A stretch of 64,000 nucleotides of DNA from an uncultured Sedimentitalea sp. GTDB taxonomy: Bacteria > Pseudomonadota > Alphaproteobacteria > Rhodobacterales > Rhodobacteraceae. This document shows positions 37,702-46,489 of this stretch, piece after piece (positions within the stretch are counted from its first letter, which is position 1; each line of letters begins with the position of its first letter). The stretch covers positions 38,880-102,879 of the forward strand of contig CANNGH010000010.1 in assembly GCA_947504115.1 (NCBI GenBank). The letters are read 5' to 3'. A program made the translations under genes and the position numbers. Under the pieces are notes generated by a model, which saw nothing but the letters and a program-made list of their open reading frames with translations, was not told where the DNA came from and did no database searches.

Positions 37702-37870
37702 CTTCGACGACACAGGGTCGAACCAGGTCGCATTTACGGCAAAAGTGGAGAGACAGATCGGGTATCGGTCGCTCGATCCGAAAAAACTCTTGGAGTTCCA
37801 CCTGCTGCAAGCCCTACACTCAACCTATAGTATCCACCATCCGGGCCGATACCGGAGATTGCAGGAGTGA
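37691..37870 (+). CDS. Small hypothetical protein
   Basis: A 59-residue open frame starting inside the end of the enolase-family gene. ATG 37691 has a strong AGGAGG nine bases upstream, the main reason to consider it real. The translation is polar and basic (KVERQIGYRSLDPKKLLEF, then a His/Tyr-rich end) with no known domain. Base composition is more AT-rich than its neighbours. It could be a translated relic. Confidence 0.35.
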   Translation: MPSDFDDTGSNQVAFTAKVERQIGYRSLDPKKLLEFHLLQALHSTYSIHHPGRYRRLQE

Positions 37871-37878
37871 TATGTGAC

Positions 37879-38544
37879 ATGCTGACAAGACGCCATTTCG
37901 TGATGACCGCCGCCGCGCTGTTCTCGACACCTGTTGTGAAACCGGCCTTCGCGAATACCGCGCCGACCAGGGCGCAGAAAGCGGCCTGGGACGCGCAGGT
38001 GACGCCGCCGAACTACGACCCCGCGACATCCAATCCATGGGGTCTGCATCCGCGCTTTCTTCCGACCCGCGTGGTCGCGAATGACGGGCTGACACCGGGC
38101 GACATCCATGTGGATGCGGTCGCGCGCTATCTCTACCACATCGAGGAGGGCGGGACCGCCATGCGCTATGGCGTCGCCATCGGGCGGGGCGATCTCTACG
38201 AATCGGGCACCTATACGATCCGCCGCAAGGTCGAGTGGCCCCACTGGACCCCGACCCGGAACATGATCGAGCGTGAGCCGGGACTTTATGCGAAATACAA
38301 GGACGGGATGGAGCCGGGCCCCAACAACCCGCTCGGTTCGCGTGCGCTGTATCTCTTTGTCGGCAACCGGGACACGTATCTTCGCATTCACGGCTCGCCT
38401 CACCCCCGGTCGATCGGTGGGCGCGCCAGTTCGGGTTGCGTGCGGATGGTGATGGCCCACATGAACGATCTCTATCCAACCGTCAAGATCGGATCGACCG
38501 CGTTTCTCTACCCTCCCGAAGACCGCATCACCGCGCAAAGTTGA
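37879..38544 (+). CDS. L,D-transpeptidase (YkuD family)
   Basis: A 221-residue exported enzyme that cross-links peptidoglycan peptides or attaches proteins to them. Residues 1-30 form a signal with LTRRHFVMTAAALF, a twin-arginine-like start, ending near AFA. The YkuD domain covers about 60-205; the active site is HGSPHP followed by SSGCVRM with the catalytic Cys and the usual His-x-x-x-S-x-G-C-x-R-M order. The motif RYLYHIEEG and the LGSRALYLF segment are typical of the alphaproteobacterial branch. ATG 37879 was chosen because AGGAG lies 11 bases upstream. Confidence 0.9.
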   Translation: MLTRRHFVMTAAALFSTPVVKPAFANTAPTRAQKAAWDAQVTPPNYDPATSNPWGLHPRFLPTRVVANDGLTPGDIHVDAVARYLYHIEEGGTAMRYGVAIGRGDLYESGTYTIRRKVEWPHWTPTRNMIEREPGLYAKYKDGMEPGPNNPLGSRALYLFVGNRDTYLRIHGSPHPRSIGGRASSGCVRMVMAHMNDLYPTVKIGSTAFLYPPEDRITAQS

Positions 38545-38655
38545 GACGCATTGCGGCATCGCGCAACGCTTGCGGGTCAGGATGACGCCAACGCTTCGTC
38601 GCGTTGCGCGCCGGGGTCGAAGATGAGCGGCGATTGATGATCTGCTTTCGCGTTC

Positions 38656-38931
38656 TTACGCCGATCGCGCGCAGATCGGCCGCCCGTCAACCGTGCGAAG
38701 CGGCAGCAAGGTGGTTTCCACGGGTCCGGCGTGTCGATACCAATAGCATCCGTCTTCGGAGCGCAGACGCGCGGACCGAAGGTCCTGGTTTGGGGCAGCC
38801 ATCGAGGCCACGGATTCGGGAAGCTCTCCGATCTGCGAGTTGGTCGCCTCGGGTATTGCGGTCAGCGATGCCGAGCACGCGCCCAGCATCAGCGTTGGTA
38901 TCAGCAGCATTGCGGGGCGAAGCACTCTCAT
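38656..38931 (-). CDS. Small predicted lipoprotein
   Basis: A 91-residue protein with a lipoprotein signal: a basic start, a hydrophobic core and LMLGAC with the lipidated Cys at residue 19. The mature part is short and polar, with a Cys-Tyr-Trp-Tyr cluster and a final Cys; it resembles small outer-membrane lipoproteins of unknown function. It faces the L,D-transpeptidase gene tail to tail. Confidence 0.65.
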   Translation of the reverse strand: MRVLRPAMLLIPTLMLGACSASLTAIPEATNSQIGELPESVASMAAPNQDLRSARLRSEDGCYWYRHAGPVETTLLPLRTVDGRPICARSA

Positions 38932-39046
38932 GTGGTTGTCCTTTCACGGCGTTTCTCAGGATCTTTGCGCGTAAAGGTCGCATTCCACGAAACGAACCGC
39001 AACGCGGAAGTGTACGCAGGCGAGGGTCGTCAGCTTGCCGCGCTGT

Positions 39047-40444
39047 TCAGGGCAGGACGATTCCTCCGAAAGCTTGGGCGAGGAACGGGCCGCTCAGGAT
39101 CCCCAAACCGATCAGCGCAATGGCACAAAGCACGGCCATTGCGCCGCTGGCCCGGCCCAACGTGGCGGGCCTCGCATCCGGTGGAGCGGCGAAATACATC
39201 GGCGCGATGACCCGCGCGTAATAGAACAGTGACGCGACGGTGTTCAGCACCGCGGCCAGCGCCAGCCACGCATAGCCGCCGTCGATGGTGACCAGGAACA
39301 GCCCGAGCTTGCCCACGAAGCCGATCAGCGGCGGGATGCCGACCAGCGACAGGAACGCCACGATCAGCGCCGCCGCCATTGCCGGTTGGGTGCGCGCCAG
39401 CCCTGCGTAATCGGCCAGCGCTGTGCGCCCGCGCAGATGGGCGATCACGGCAAAGGCGGTCAGGTTGGCCAGCGCATAGGCCGCGAGGAACCAGATCAGC
39501 GACGGCAGCGCGCGGGGCGCCAGATCGGCCACCGCCACCGCCATCAGCGCATAGCCCGATTGCGACACCGAGGACCAGCCGATCAGGCGGCGCACATCCT
39601 TCTGCCAGAGGGCGGCGAGGTTGCCCAGGGTCATCGTCAGAACCGACAGCGCCGCGATCAGCGGGCGCAGCATGTCCGTCTCGGGGAACAGATGCACCAG
39701 CCGGTAAAGCGCCAGCGCCGCGCCGATCTTGGGCACCACGGTCAGAAAGGCCGCCGCCGGGACCGGCGCGCCTTCGGCCACGTCGGGCATCCAGGCGTGC
39801 CCCGGCACCGCCCCCAGCTTGAAGGCAAGGCCGCTGACGATCAGGGCAAGGCCGGTCAGCGCCAGCGGCGACGAGACCTCCGCGCCCTTCAGCGCGGCGT
39901 AATCGCTGGTTCCGGCCATGCCCATCACCAGGATCACCCCGATCACCAGCAGCGCATTGGCGAGCGCGCCGATCAGGAAATACTTCATCCCCGCCTCGAC
40001 CGAGAGCGCCCAGTCGCGGTGCCAGGCGGCCAGCACATAGCCGGTGACCGAGGACAGCAGCACCGCCATGACCAACTGCAAAAGATCCGTCGCCCCCGCC
40101 ATCGCGATGGCGCCGAGCGCGGAGAACAGCGTCATCGTGTAGAACTCACCATGCCGCCGGTCGGCCTCGAACCAGCGCGGCGCGAGGGTGAGGCACAGCG
40201 CCGTCGCGACCACGATCATCCCCCGCGCCCAGAACGTCACCCCATCGAGCGCCCAGGTGCCCGAGAAGGTCAGCCGCGCCGCGCCCGCCTGCGCGAAGGC
40301 CCAGAGCGCCGCCACCGCGAGCGCGGCGAGGGCAGGGGTCAGGCACCAGCCCAGCCGTCGTTGCGGCAGCACCATCGCCAGCAGCAATGCGGCGATGGCC
40401 CCCGCGATCAGCGCGATCTCGGGGCCAAGATCGGCGACGGGCAT
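39047..40444 (-). CDS. nuoN: NADH-quinone oxidoreductase subunit N-like antiporter subunit
   Basis: A 465-residue, 14-TM antiporter-like subunit of complex I and last gene of the nuo cluster. The TM7 Lys is kept in GLAFKLGAVPGHAWMPD, and TVVPKIGA holds the TM8 Lys. The TM5 position that carries a conserved Glu in E. coli NuoN (GIELISLPL) reads AVLLSSVTGY here, so the Glu is replaced by Leu. This should impair or alter its proton half-channel. It starts one base after the nuoM stop. Confidence 0.88.
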   Translation of the reverse strand: MPVADLGPEIALIAGAIAALLLAMVLPQRRLGWCLTPALAALAVAALWAFAQAGAARLTFSGTWALDGVTFWARGMIVVATALCLTLAPRWFEADRRHGEFYTMTLFSALGAIAMAGATDLLQLVMAVLLSSVTGYVLAAWHRDWALSVEAGMKYFLIGALANALLVIGVILVMGMAGTSDYAALKGAEVSSPLALTGLALIVSGLAFKLGAVPGHAWMPDVAEGAPVPAAAFLTVVPKIGAALALYRLVHLFPETDMLRPLIAALSVLTMTLGNLAALWQKDVRRLIGWSSVSQSGYALMAVAVADLAPRALPSLIWFLAAYALANLTAFAVIAHLRGRTALADYAGLARTQPAMAAALIVAFLSLVGIPPLIGFVGKLGLFLVTIDGGYAWLALAAVLNTVASLFYYARVIAPMYFAAPPDARPATLGRASGAMAVLCAIALIGLGILSGPFLAQAFGGIVLP

Positions 40445-40445
40445 C

Positions 40446-41924
40446 TCAGCCGCCCCCGAAGGTCAGCGCCGCGCCCGCCCCGATCATGTCGAGCAGCCAG
40501 GCAGGCCAGACCCCGATCAGCACGACCAGCGCCAGCAGCGCGGCGAGGATGCCGATTTCCGTGCGCGACAGGTCGGCGAATCCGTCCAGCACGGGCGGCC
40601 GGTCGCCGAAGAAGATCCGTTGCAGCATGCCGAGGAACAGCGCCGCCGTGACGATCAGGCCCAGCAGGGCCAGCGCGGCCAGCCATGGCCAGATTGCAAA
40701 GGCCCCGATGAAGATCTGCACCTCGGCGACGAACCCCGCCAGCCCCGGCAGGCCCAGCGAGGCGAAACTCGCCAGCCCCATCGCCGCCATCATGCGCGGC
40801 GCATTGCCCGCCAACCCGCCGTAATGGCCCAACTCGTAGTCCTGCGTGCGCGCCCAGAACGCCCCGGCGATCAGGAACAACGCCCCGGTGATCAGCCCAT
40901 GCGCCACCATCTCGACCATCGCGCCGGTCAGCGCCAGATCGCGCGCGGCCTCGTGCCCGGTGACGGCGGAACCCGCGACGGCGATGCCCAGCACCGCATA
41001 GCCCATATGGTTCACGGAGGTATAGGCGATGCGCCGCTTCAGGTTCTCCTGCGCGAAGGCGACGATGCTGCCCCAGAGGATCGAGATGAGCGCGACGATG
41101 GCGATGGCCAGCGCATAGGTGGCAAAGGTCTCGCGCATCATCTGCATCGCGATGCGCACGAGGCCATAGGTGCCCATCTTGAGCAACACCCCGGCAAGGA
41201 TCGCCGAGGCCGGTCCCGGCGCGTCCACATGCGCGGGCGGCAGCCAGGTATGCACGGGAAACAGCGGCGTCTTGATGGCGAAACCGATCACCAGGCCCAG
41301 CAGGATCAGCCCGGCGCGCAGGTCCATCCCCGCCACCGGCTGCAGCGCGATCAACTCGCGCATGTCGAAGGTCAAAGGATCGGTCATCAGCACCAGCGCG
41401 ATGATCGCCAGCAGGATCAGTAGCGAGCCGGCCAGCGTGTAGAGAAAGAACTTGAGCGCCGCGCGTTGCGCGTCCCCATGCCCCCAGCGGCCGATCAGGA
41501 AATACATGCCGACAAGGCTGAGGTCGAAGAACACGTAGAAGAGCAGCAGATCGAGCGTCAGGAACAGGCCCAGCGACGCGCCTTCCAGAAACAGGAACCA
41601 CGCATAATACTGCCGCGCATTCACTTCGCGCTCCATCGGCCAGGCGATGGCGGCGATGAAGAGCAGCCCGCTCATCAGCGCCAGCGGCAGCGATATGCCG
41701 TCGACGCCGACCCGCCAGGCGACGCCGAGCGCGGGAATCCACGGGATCTCCATCTCTGCCTGGAACCCGGCGCCGGGGGTGAAGCCCGCCCAGACCACGA
41801 CCAGCGCCAGGAGCGCCAGCGCCGCCGTGGCGACGGCGATGGCGCGCGACAGGCCCCCCGACAAGGGCGCAAAGGCCAGCAGCGTGGCGGCGGCAAAGGG
41901 CAACAGGATGGCGAATGTCAGCAT
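40446..41924 (-). CDS. nuoM: NADH-quinone oxidoreductase subunit M-like antiporter subunit
   Basis: A 492-residue, 14-TM antiporter-like subunit. GVDGISLPLALM near the N-terminus, the TM7 Lys in FAIKTPLFPVHTWLPPAHVDAPGPASAILAG and the LLKMGTYGL stretch are standard. The TM5 motif reads FYVFFDLSLVGMYFLIGRWG, with Asp where E. coli NuoM has the essential Glu (E144). That is a conservative change but uncommon. It is flanked by nuoL and nuoN with one-base gaps. Confidence 0.92.
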   Translation of the reverse strand: MLTFAILLPFAAATLLAFAPLSGGLSRAIAVATAALALLALVVVWAGFTPGAGFQAEMEIPWIPALGVAWRVGVDGISLPLALMSGLLFIAAIAWPMEREVNARQYYAWFLFLEGASLGLFLTLDLLLFYVFFDLSLVGMYFLIGRWGHGDAQRAALKFFLYTLAGSLLILLAIIALVLMTDPLTFDMRELIALQPVAGMDLRAGLILLGLVIGFAIKTPLFPVHTWLPPAHVDAPGPASAILAGVLLKMGTYGLVRIAMQMMRETFATYALAIAIVALISILWGSIVAFAQENLKRRIAYTSVNHMGYAVLGIAVAGSAVTGHEAARDLALTGAMVEMVAHGLITGALFLIAGAFWARTQDYELGHYGGLAGNAPRMMAAMGLASFASLGLPGLAGFVAEVQIFIGAFAIWPWLAALALLGLIVTAALFLGMLQRIFFGDRPPVLDGFADLSRTEIGILAALLALVVLIGVWPAWLLDMIGAGAALTFGGG

Positions 41925-41925
41925 G

Positions 41926-43824
41926 TCAGGCCTTTCCGAAGATCAGGAACAGGATGGCCAGCGCCGCCCCGATCCCGAAAATGGCGTAGTAATGGTGCGA
42001 CAGCCCGGTTTGCAGCCGCCGCACATCCGCGCCGGTCCGCCCGGTGATGCGCGCAGCGCCTTCGGGCAGGCCGTCGCTCAAGGTCTCGCCGGGGCCGGCG
42101 CCCAGCCGTGCCAGCGCGCGGGTCATGGCCGCCACCTGCCATACGGCCGCGTTGATGAGGCCCTGATCGGCCTGCATCGCGCCCCAGGCACGCCGCCCGC
42201 CCCGCGCGACAGTTCGCGCGCCCAGGGCCGCACCGCGCGGAATCGCGTCGAGCACGGAATCGTCCAGCCGCGCGGCAAGGGTTGCGAGACGCTCGAACGG
42301 CCGCACGATTCCGCGCCCGATCAGCGCCGGCAGGCCCAGCCAATCGGCGGCATGCGGCTCTGTCGCAGTCTCGCGCCGCGCCAGCGTCAGGCCGGCCAGA
42401 AGGCCCACGGCAAGCAGCGCCAGCGAGGCGCCGATTTCCAGCGATCCCCCCTCGGGCAGGCGCATCGGCAATGCCGCCTGCACAGGGCCAAGCCACAGCA
42501 GGCCGAGGGCGGTGCAGGCCAGCGCCAGCGCGCCAAGCGCGGCAATCTCGGGCCAGTGCGGTCTTGCCTTGGGAACCGCATTCCCCGGCCCATAGGCGAG
42601 AAACCAGAACCGCGCGGCATAGGCGGCGCTGAGCGCGCCCGCGACCATCACGGCAAGCCCCAGCAAGAGGCTTTCGTGCATGGCGGCGGCGGCGATCTGC
42701 TCCTTGCTCCAGGCAGCCCCCAAGGGCGGGACCGCCGCCAAGGCCAGAGCCGCCAGCGCAGTCAGCCCGGCCGTCCACGGCAGGGCGCGCATATATCCCA
42801 TCTCGCGCAGCCGGTAGGTTCCGGCCGCGTCTCCCGCGATCCCGGCAGACAGGAACAGCGGCGCCTTGAACGCGGCATGGGTCACCAGATGCACCACCGC
42901 GACGCCCGGATAGCCCGCGCCGACCGCGACGAACATCAGCCCCAGCTGCGCCGAGGTCGACCCCGCCAGCAGCTTTTTCGCATGCCCCTGCATCACCGCC
43001 ACCGCGCCGCTCGCCAGCGCGGTAAACAGACCGAGCTCGATCACGGCGCCGCTCCAGCCCGGCACATCGGCCAGCCACGGATGCAGCCGTGCCAGCAGAT
43101 ACGCCCCCGCCGCCACCATCGTCGCCGCATGCAACAACGCCGAGACCGAAGACGGGCCGTCCATCGCGCGAAACAGCCACGGCGCGAACGGCCCCTGGCC
43201 CGCCTTTGCTCCGGCGGCGATCAATATCCCGAACGCCGCCAGCGCCAGCGGCACCCCGTCAAGGCGACCGAGCGCGGCGTAATCGAGCGCGCCCGCGCCG
43301 CTCCACGTTGCCATCAGCGCAAGGAACAGACCCAGATCGCCGAGCCGCGTCGTCACGAAGGCATAGCGCCCCGAGGCCATGTTCGCACGGTCGCGCCAGT
43401 GATGCCCGATCAGCGCCCAGGAGCAGAAGCCCATGATCTCCCAGCCGATCAGCAGGGTCAGCAGATCGGCGGCGGTCACGGTGAGCAGCATCGCGCCGCA
43501 AAAGATCAGCATCAGGCCCAGCAGCCGCGCCAGCCCGCGCGCGTCTTCATGGGCGGCGGCGAAGATCAGCACCGCCAGCGCCACCGCCGGAACCGTGATC
43601 GCGACCGCCGCCGAAAGCGGCGTCAGCGCCAGGTGCAACGCCAGCCCCGCGCCCCAGGCGAAGCCGCCCTGCCACCCCTGCGCCGCCGCCAGCACCGCCA
43701 GCAACAGCGTCCCCGCCGCCGCGCCGCCCGCCAGCAGTCCGAGGCGCAGGCGCGATCCGTCGCCCGAGGCCCAGAGCGCCAGCCCGGCCAGCGCCGGAAA
43801 GAGGGGGAGCGCCCAGAGCATCAA
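41926..43824 (-). CDS. nuoL: NADH-quinone oxidoreductase subunit L-like antiporter subunit
   Basis: A 632-residue NuoL, the distal pump module, with the long C-terminal lateral helix and extra TM at about 540-630. Key residues are kept: Glu in IGWEIMGFCSWALIG (TM5), Lys in AAGAKAGQGPFAPWL (TM7) and the HAATMVAAGAYL segment (TM8). It overlaps nuoK by 4 nt. Its standard residues contrast with nuoN in the same cluster. Confidence 0.93.
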   Translation of the reverse strand: MMLWALPLFPALAGLALWASGDGSRLRLGLLAGGAAAGTLLLAVLAAAQGWQGGFAWGAGLALHLALTPLSAAVAITVPAVALAVLIFAAAHEDARGLARLLGLMLIFCGAMLLTVTAADLLTLLIGWEIMGFCSWALIGHHWRDRANMASGRYAFVTTRLGDLGLFLALMATWSGAGALDYAALGRLDGVPLALAAFGILIAAGAKAGQGPFAPWLFRAMDGPSSVSALLHAATMVAAGAYLLARLHPWLADVPGWSGAVIELGLFTALASGAVAVMQGHAKKLLAGSTSAQLGLMFVAVGAGYPGVAVVHLVTHAAFKAPLFLSAGIAGDAAGTYRLREMGYMRALPWTAGLTALAALALAAVPPLGAAWSKEQIAAAAMHESLLLGLAVMVAGALSAAYAARFWFLAYGPGNAVPKARPHWPEIAALGALALACTALGLLWLGPVQAALPMRLPEGGSLEIGASLALLAVGLLAGLTLARRETATEPHAADWLGLPALIGRGIVRPFERLATLAARLDDSVLDAIPRGAALGARTVARGGRRAWGAMQADQGLINAAVWQVAAMTRALARLGAGPGETLSDGLPEGAARITGRTGADVRRLQTGLSHHYYAIFGIGAALAILFLIFGKA

Positions 43825-44126
43825 TGCCTCATCGATGTCAGGCTTTCGGTCATGTCGGCCTGCCGCTTGCGATAGACCGCGACGACAAGCGCGAAGCCCA
43901 CCGCCATCTCGACCGCCATCACCGCCATGACGATGATCGCCAGCAACTGCCCCTCGGGCGCGCCGCCAAGCGAGAACGACCAGAACCCGATCACCGCGAG
44001 GATCGCGCCGTTCAGCATCAGCTCCAGCCCCATCATCAGCATGACGAAGCTTTGCTGCGACAGCGCGCCATAAAGTCCGATGCCGATCAGCGCGGCGGCC
44101 ACGATCAGGACGGTAACCAGCGTCAT
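43821..44126 (-). CDS. nuoK: NADH-quinone oxidoreductase subunit K
   Basis: A 101-residue, three-TM MrpC-like subunit. Both membrane glutamates are present, in MMGLELMLNG (TM2) and MAVEMAVGFAL (TM3). The start at 44126 was taken because it opens directly into TM1, as in relatives; a longer in-frame start at 44168 would overlap nuoJ. It overlaps nuoL by 4 nt. Confidence 0.93.
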   Translation of the reverse strand: MTLVTVLIVAAALIGIGLYGALSQQSFVMLMMGLELMLNGAILAVIGFWSFSLGGAPEGQLLAIIVMAVMAVEMAVGFALVVAVYRKRQADMTESLTSMRH

Positions 44127-44127
44127 C

Positions 44128-44730
44128 TCAATGCCCTCCGTGGTGATGGTGATGCCCGGCGCTCTCATCCGGCTTGCGCCCTGCCGGCTCGCCGCCTGGC
44201 GTCAGGCCGGGCGGCAGTGATCCGGCATCGGATGCGCCATAGCGTCCCGAATGCGCCGACAGCACCACCGCGCCGATCATCGTCGCCAGCAGCGTCACGC
44301 CCGCGGTCTCGAAGATCAGCATCGAGGGCCCCAGCAATTCGTGGCCCAGATCGCGCACCACATCGGCCCCTTCCGGCACCCTTTGCACCGGCAGGTCCGA
44401 CAGCAGCACCGCCGCCGACAGCCCGGAGAAGGCGACGACCCCGGCGGCGATGGAAAAGCGGTGCTGATGCACCATGACCATCGGGTTCAGCCCCGCGGGG
44501 TTCATCATGAACATGACCATGAACAGCGCCATGACCATCATCTCGACCGCCATCATGAAGATCGTGGCGATGCCGATATAGGGCGCGGCCAGAAGCACCG
44601 CGATCAGCCCCACGGCGATGAAGGATACCATCAGCTGGAACGAGGCGCGCACCATGGAATCGACGCGGAAGACGCGCCAGCCGGACCAGATCGCCAGCGT
44701 TGAGAGCGCGAGGAACAGCGCATCGGTCAT
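44128..44730 (-). CDS. nuoJ: NADH-quinone oxidoreductase subunit J
   Basis: A 200-residue, five-TM subunit J. The TM3 region with the pi-bulge type Gly/Ala pattern is AAPYIGIATIFMMAVEMMVMALFMVMF. The C-terminus is unusual: after TM5 comes a Gly/Pro/Glu-rich tail ending in five consecutive His (HHHHHGGH), which could bind metal but may simply be low-complexity. The start at 44730 overlaps nuoH by 4 nt. Confidence 0.9.
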   Translation of the reverse strand: MTDALFLALSTLAIWSGWRVFRVDSMVRASFQLMVSFIAVGLIAVLLAAPYIGIATIFMMAVEMMVMALFMVMFMMNPAGLNPMVMVHQHRFSIAAGVVAFSGLSAAVLLSDLPVQRVPEGADVVRDLGHELLGPSMLIFETAGVTLLATMIGAVVLSAHSGRYGASDAGSLPPGLTPGGEPAGRKPDESAGHHHHHGGH

Positions 44731-45620
44731 GGCAGCACCTCGACGCCCACCAGCGCCAGGCTGGCGAAGGAGAGCGGCAGCAGCACCACCCAGAGGAAGG
44801 TCAGCATCCGCGCCGGCGGCATCCGTGCGAAGAACCGCCCGGCGGCGACGCTCAGCGCCATGAGGACCAGGGTTTTGAGCAAAAGCCAGACCGGCCCCGG
44901 CAGCACCGGCCCCAGATGGCCGCCCAGAAACGCCGTCGCCGCCATGGCCGAGAACGCAACCAGCATCGCCGCCCGCGCGAAGTGCCACAGCGCCAACGCC
45001 GGGCCGCTTTCCTCGGCCGAGGTGCCGCCCGCCAGTTCCGCGCCGTCGGCGTAATCGAACGGGCCGCGCAGGGTGATCGCCAGCCCCAGCGCCATGAAGA
45101 GCGGCAGGCCGAGCGGCTGGCGGATCACGTTCCAGATCTCGCGCTGCGCCTCGACCACCTCGACCACCGAGAGCGATTGTGCCGGGAGCGCGGCGCCGAT
45201 CAGCACGAACATCGACAGAAGCATCGCGGGCAGGCCGATCGCGACATAGCGATAGGCCCCGATCAGCGGCAGCGGCGCATTCGGCGACCAGCCATGCAGG
45301 AAGACGACGACCACCGTCAGCGCCTCGCAGGCCCCCCAGAGGACCAGACCGGTGGAGATGTCGCTGGCCACCACGCCCGGCGCCAGCGGCACGACCGACA
45401 GGCCGACCAGCGCCAGCGCCAGATACCAGCCCGGCGCCAGCAGACGGTTCAGCCGGTCGGGTGCCTCGGTCGCTGTGTTCGGGCGCAGCAGCAGCGCCGC
45501 GCCGTTTTGCAGCGGGCCGATCAGGACGGCGCCGCGCCCGGTGCCGATGCGGTCGAACATCGCGGCCACCCAGACCAGCGGCGGCAATGCCAGCAGCAAG
45601 GTGAGGGCGGCGGCGATCAT
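44727..45620 (-). CDS. nuoH: NADH-quinone oxidoreductase subunit H-like protein
   Basis: A 297-residue, eight-TM NuoH relative, the subunit that forms the quinone channel. It keeps the GTGRGAVLIGPLQNG start, the GWSPNAPLPLIGAYR loop (GWxSNxKYxxxGAxR in standard NuoH) and RGPFDYADGAEL followed by G-x-S-A-E-E-S-G, the shortened counterpart of the charged RPPFDLPEAExELVxG loop facing the quinone site. The E/D-rich loop is thus partly altered. It overlaps nuoJ and the NuoB/D-like gene by 4 nt. Confidence 0.88.
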   Translation of the reverse strand: MIAAALTLLLALPPLVWVAAMFDRIGTGRGAVLIGPLQNGAALLLRPNTATEAPDRLNRLLAPGWYLALALVGLSVVPLAPGVVASDISTGLVLWGACEALTVVVVFLHGWSPNAPLPLIGAYRYVAIGLPAMLLSMFVLIGAALPAQSLSVVEVVEAQREIWNVIRQPLGLPLFMALGLAITLRGPFDYADGAELAGGTSAEESGPALALWHFARAAMLVAFSAMAATAFLGGHLGPVLPGPVWLLLKTLVLMALSVAAGRFFARMPPARMLTFLWVVLLPLSFASLALVGVEVLP

Positions 45621-46489
45621 GCGGCTTGCCGTTCCATGCAGACGGCGCGCAGCTGCGAGGGCGGGAAACTGGCCAGCCACAGCACCGCCTCGGCCCATTC
45701 CAGCCCGGGCAGCGCCTCGGACAGCGGTTCGGGCGTCTCGGCCACCGTCCCGCCCCGCAGCCATGCCGCCAGCCGCCGCCGCATTCCCGACCCCTTGGGC
45801 AAGACCATGAGCGCCCCGCGCGCCCGCGCGGCGCGCGGCCCGATCCCCATCAGCCGCAGCATCCGCGCGGCGCAGAGATCGGGCGCATCGCCCTGCACCC
45901 CTTGCTCGAAGGGCGGCGAGACAACGGTGACTGAAACGATCACGTCGCCCTGCAGGGTCAGATCCAGCGCCAGTCCCGGCGGCAGCATTGGCAGGAACGG
46001 GCCGAACCGCGCGCTATAGGCGTCCAGTTCCAGCCCGTCGCGAATGTCCTCGGCTGTCATCGCCATCGGCCGACCGTAAGGATTGCCCCCCATCATGCCG
46101 CGCCCGCCTTGTCCGTGCGGCCCCATCCCCTGCCAGGGATGCGGCGGCACGTCGGGGCGCTGATCGGGATCACTCGCCTCTGCTGCTGCCCGGATCGCGG
46201 GCAGGGGATCGTTGCCCGCCACGGCCTCGCCGCGCGCAAACAGCGGCGCGGCCTGCCACCAGACGGTGCCGCGCGGGGGCGGAAGCTGCGCGTGCAGCCG
46301 CTCCAGCGCCGTCTTGTGTGCCGCATCGACCGCACCGGCGACCAGCAGGACGCGAGCGTGGCGGGGGCTGTCAACCAGACGCAGGCCGGGCCGGCGCCGC
46401 AGCCCTTCGACCGGCGCCAGACCCTGTGCGCCAGCCACGGCAAAAACCGGGATCTCGGCCCCCCGGGCCAGGGCGGAAAGCCAGTTCAT
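45617..46489 (-). CDS. Degenerate NuoB/NuoD-like protein without Fe-S ligands
   Basis: A 290-residue soluble protein in the place where nuoB-C-D normally stand. The N-terminal third (RPGLRLVDSPRHARVLLVAGAV) resembles the NuoB / hydrogenase-small-subunit fold (the SPRHADxLLVTG motif). Later, LPPGLALDLTLQGDVIVSV resembles the opening strands of NuoD. Only two Cys remain, far apart, so the N2 [4Fe-4S] cluster of NuoB cannot form. Residues 110-145 are a Gly/Pro/Met/His-rich linker. It overlaps nuoA and nuoH by 4 nt. It may cap the membrane arm or bind a different partner; the homology is by eye and moderate. Confidence 0.6.
   Translation of the reverse strand: MNWLSALARGAEIPVFAVAGAQGLAPVEGLRRRPGLRLVDSPRHARVLLVAGAVDAAHKTALERLHAQLPPPRGTVWWQAAPLFARGEAVAGNDPLPAIRAAAEASDPDQRPDVPPHPWQGMGPHGQGGRGMMGGNPYGRPMAMTAEDIRDGLELDAYSARFGPFLPMLPPGLALDLTLQGDVIVSVTVVSPPFEQGVQGDAPDLCAARMLRLMGIGPRAARARGALMVLPKGSGMRRRLAAWLRGGTVAETPEPLSEALPGLEWAEAVLWLASFPPSQLRAVCMERQAA

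Noticed and set aside
44128..44160. His run at the end of nuoJ as a metal site
   Set aside because: Short low-complexity His tails are common and nothing else supports metal binding, so it is only mentioned in the gene entry.
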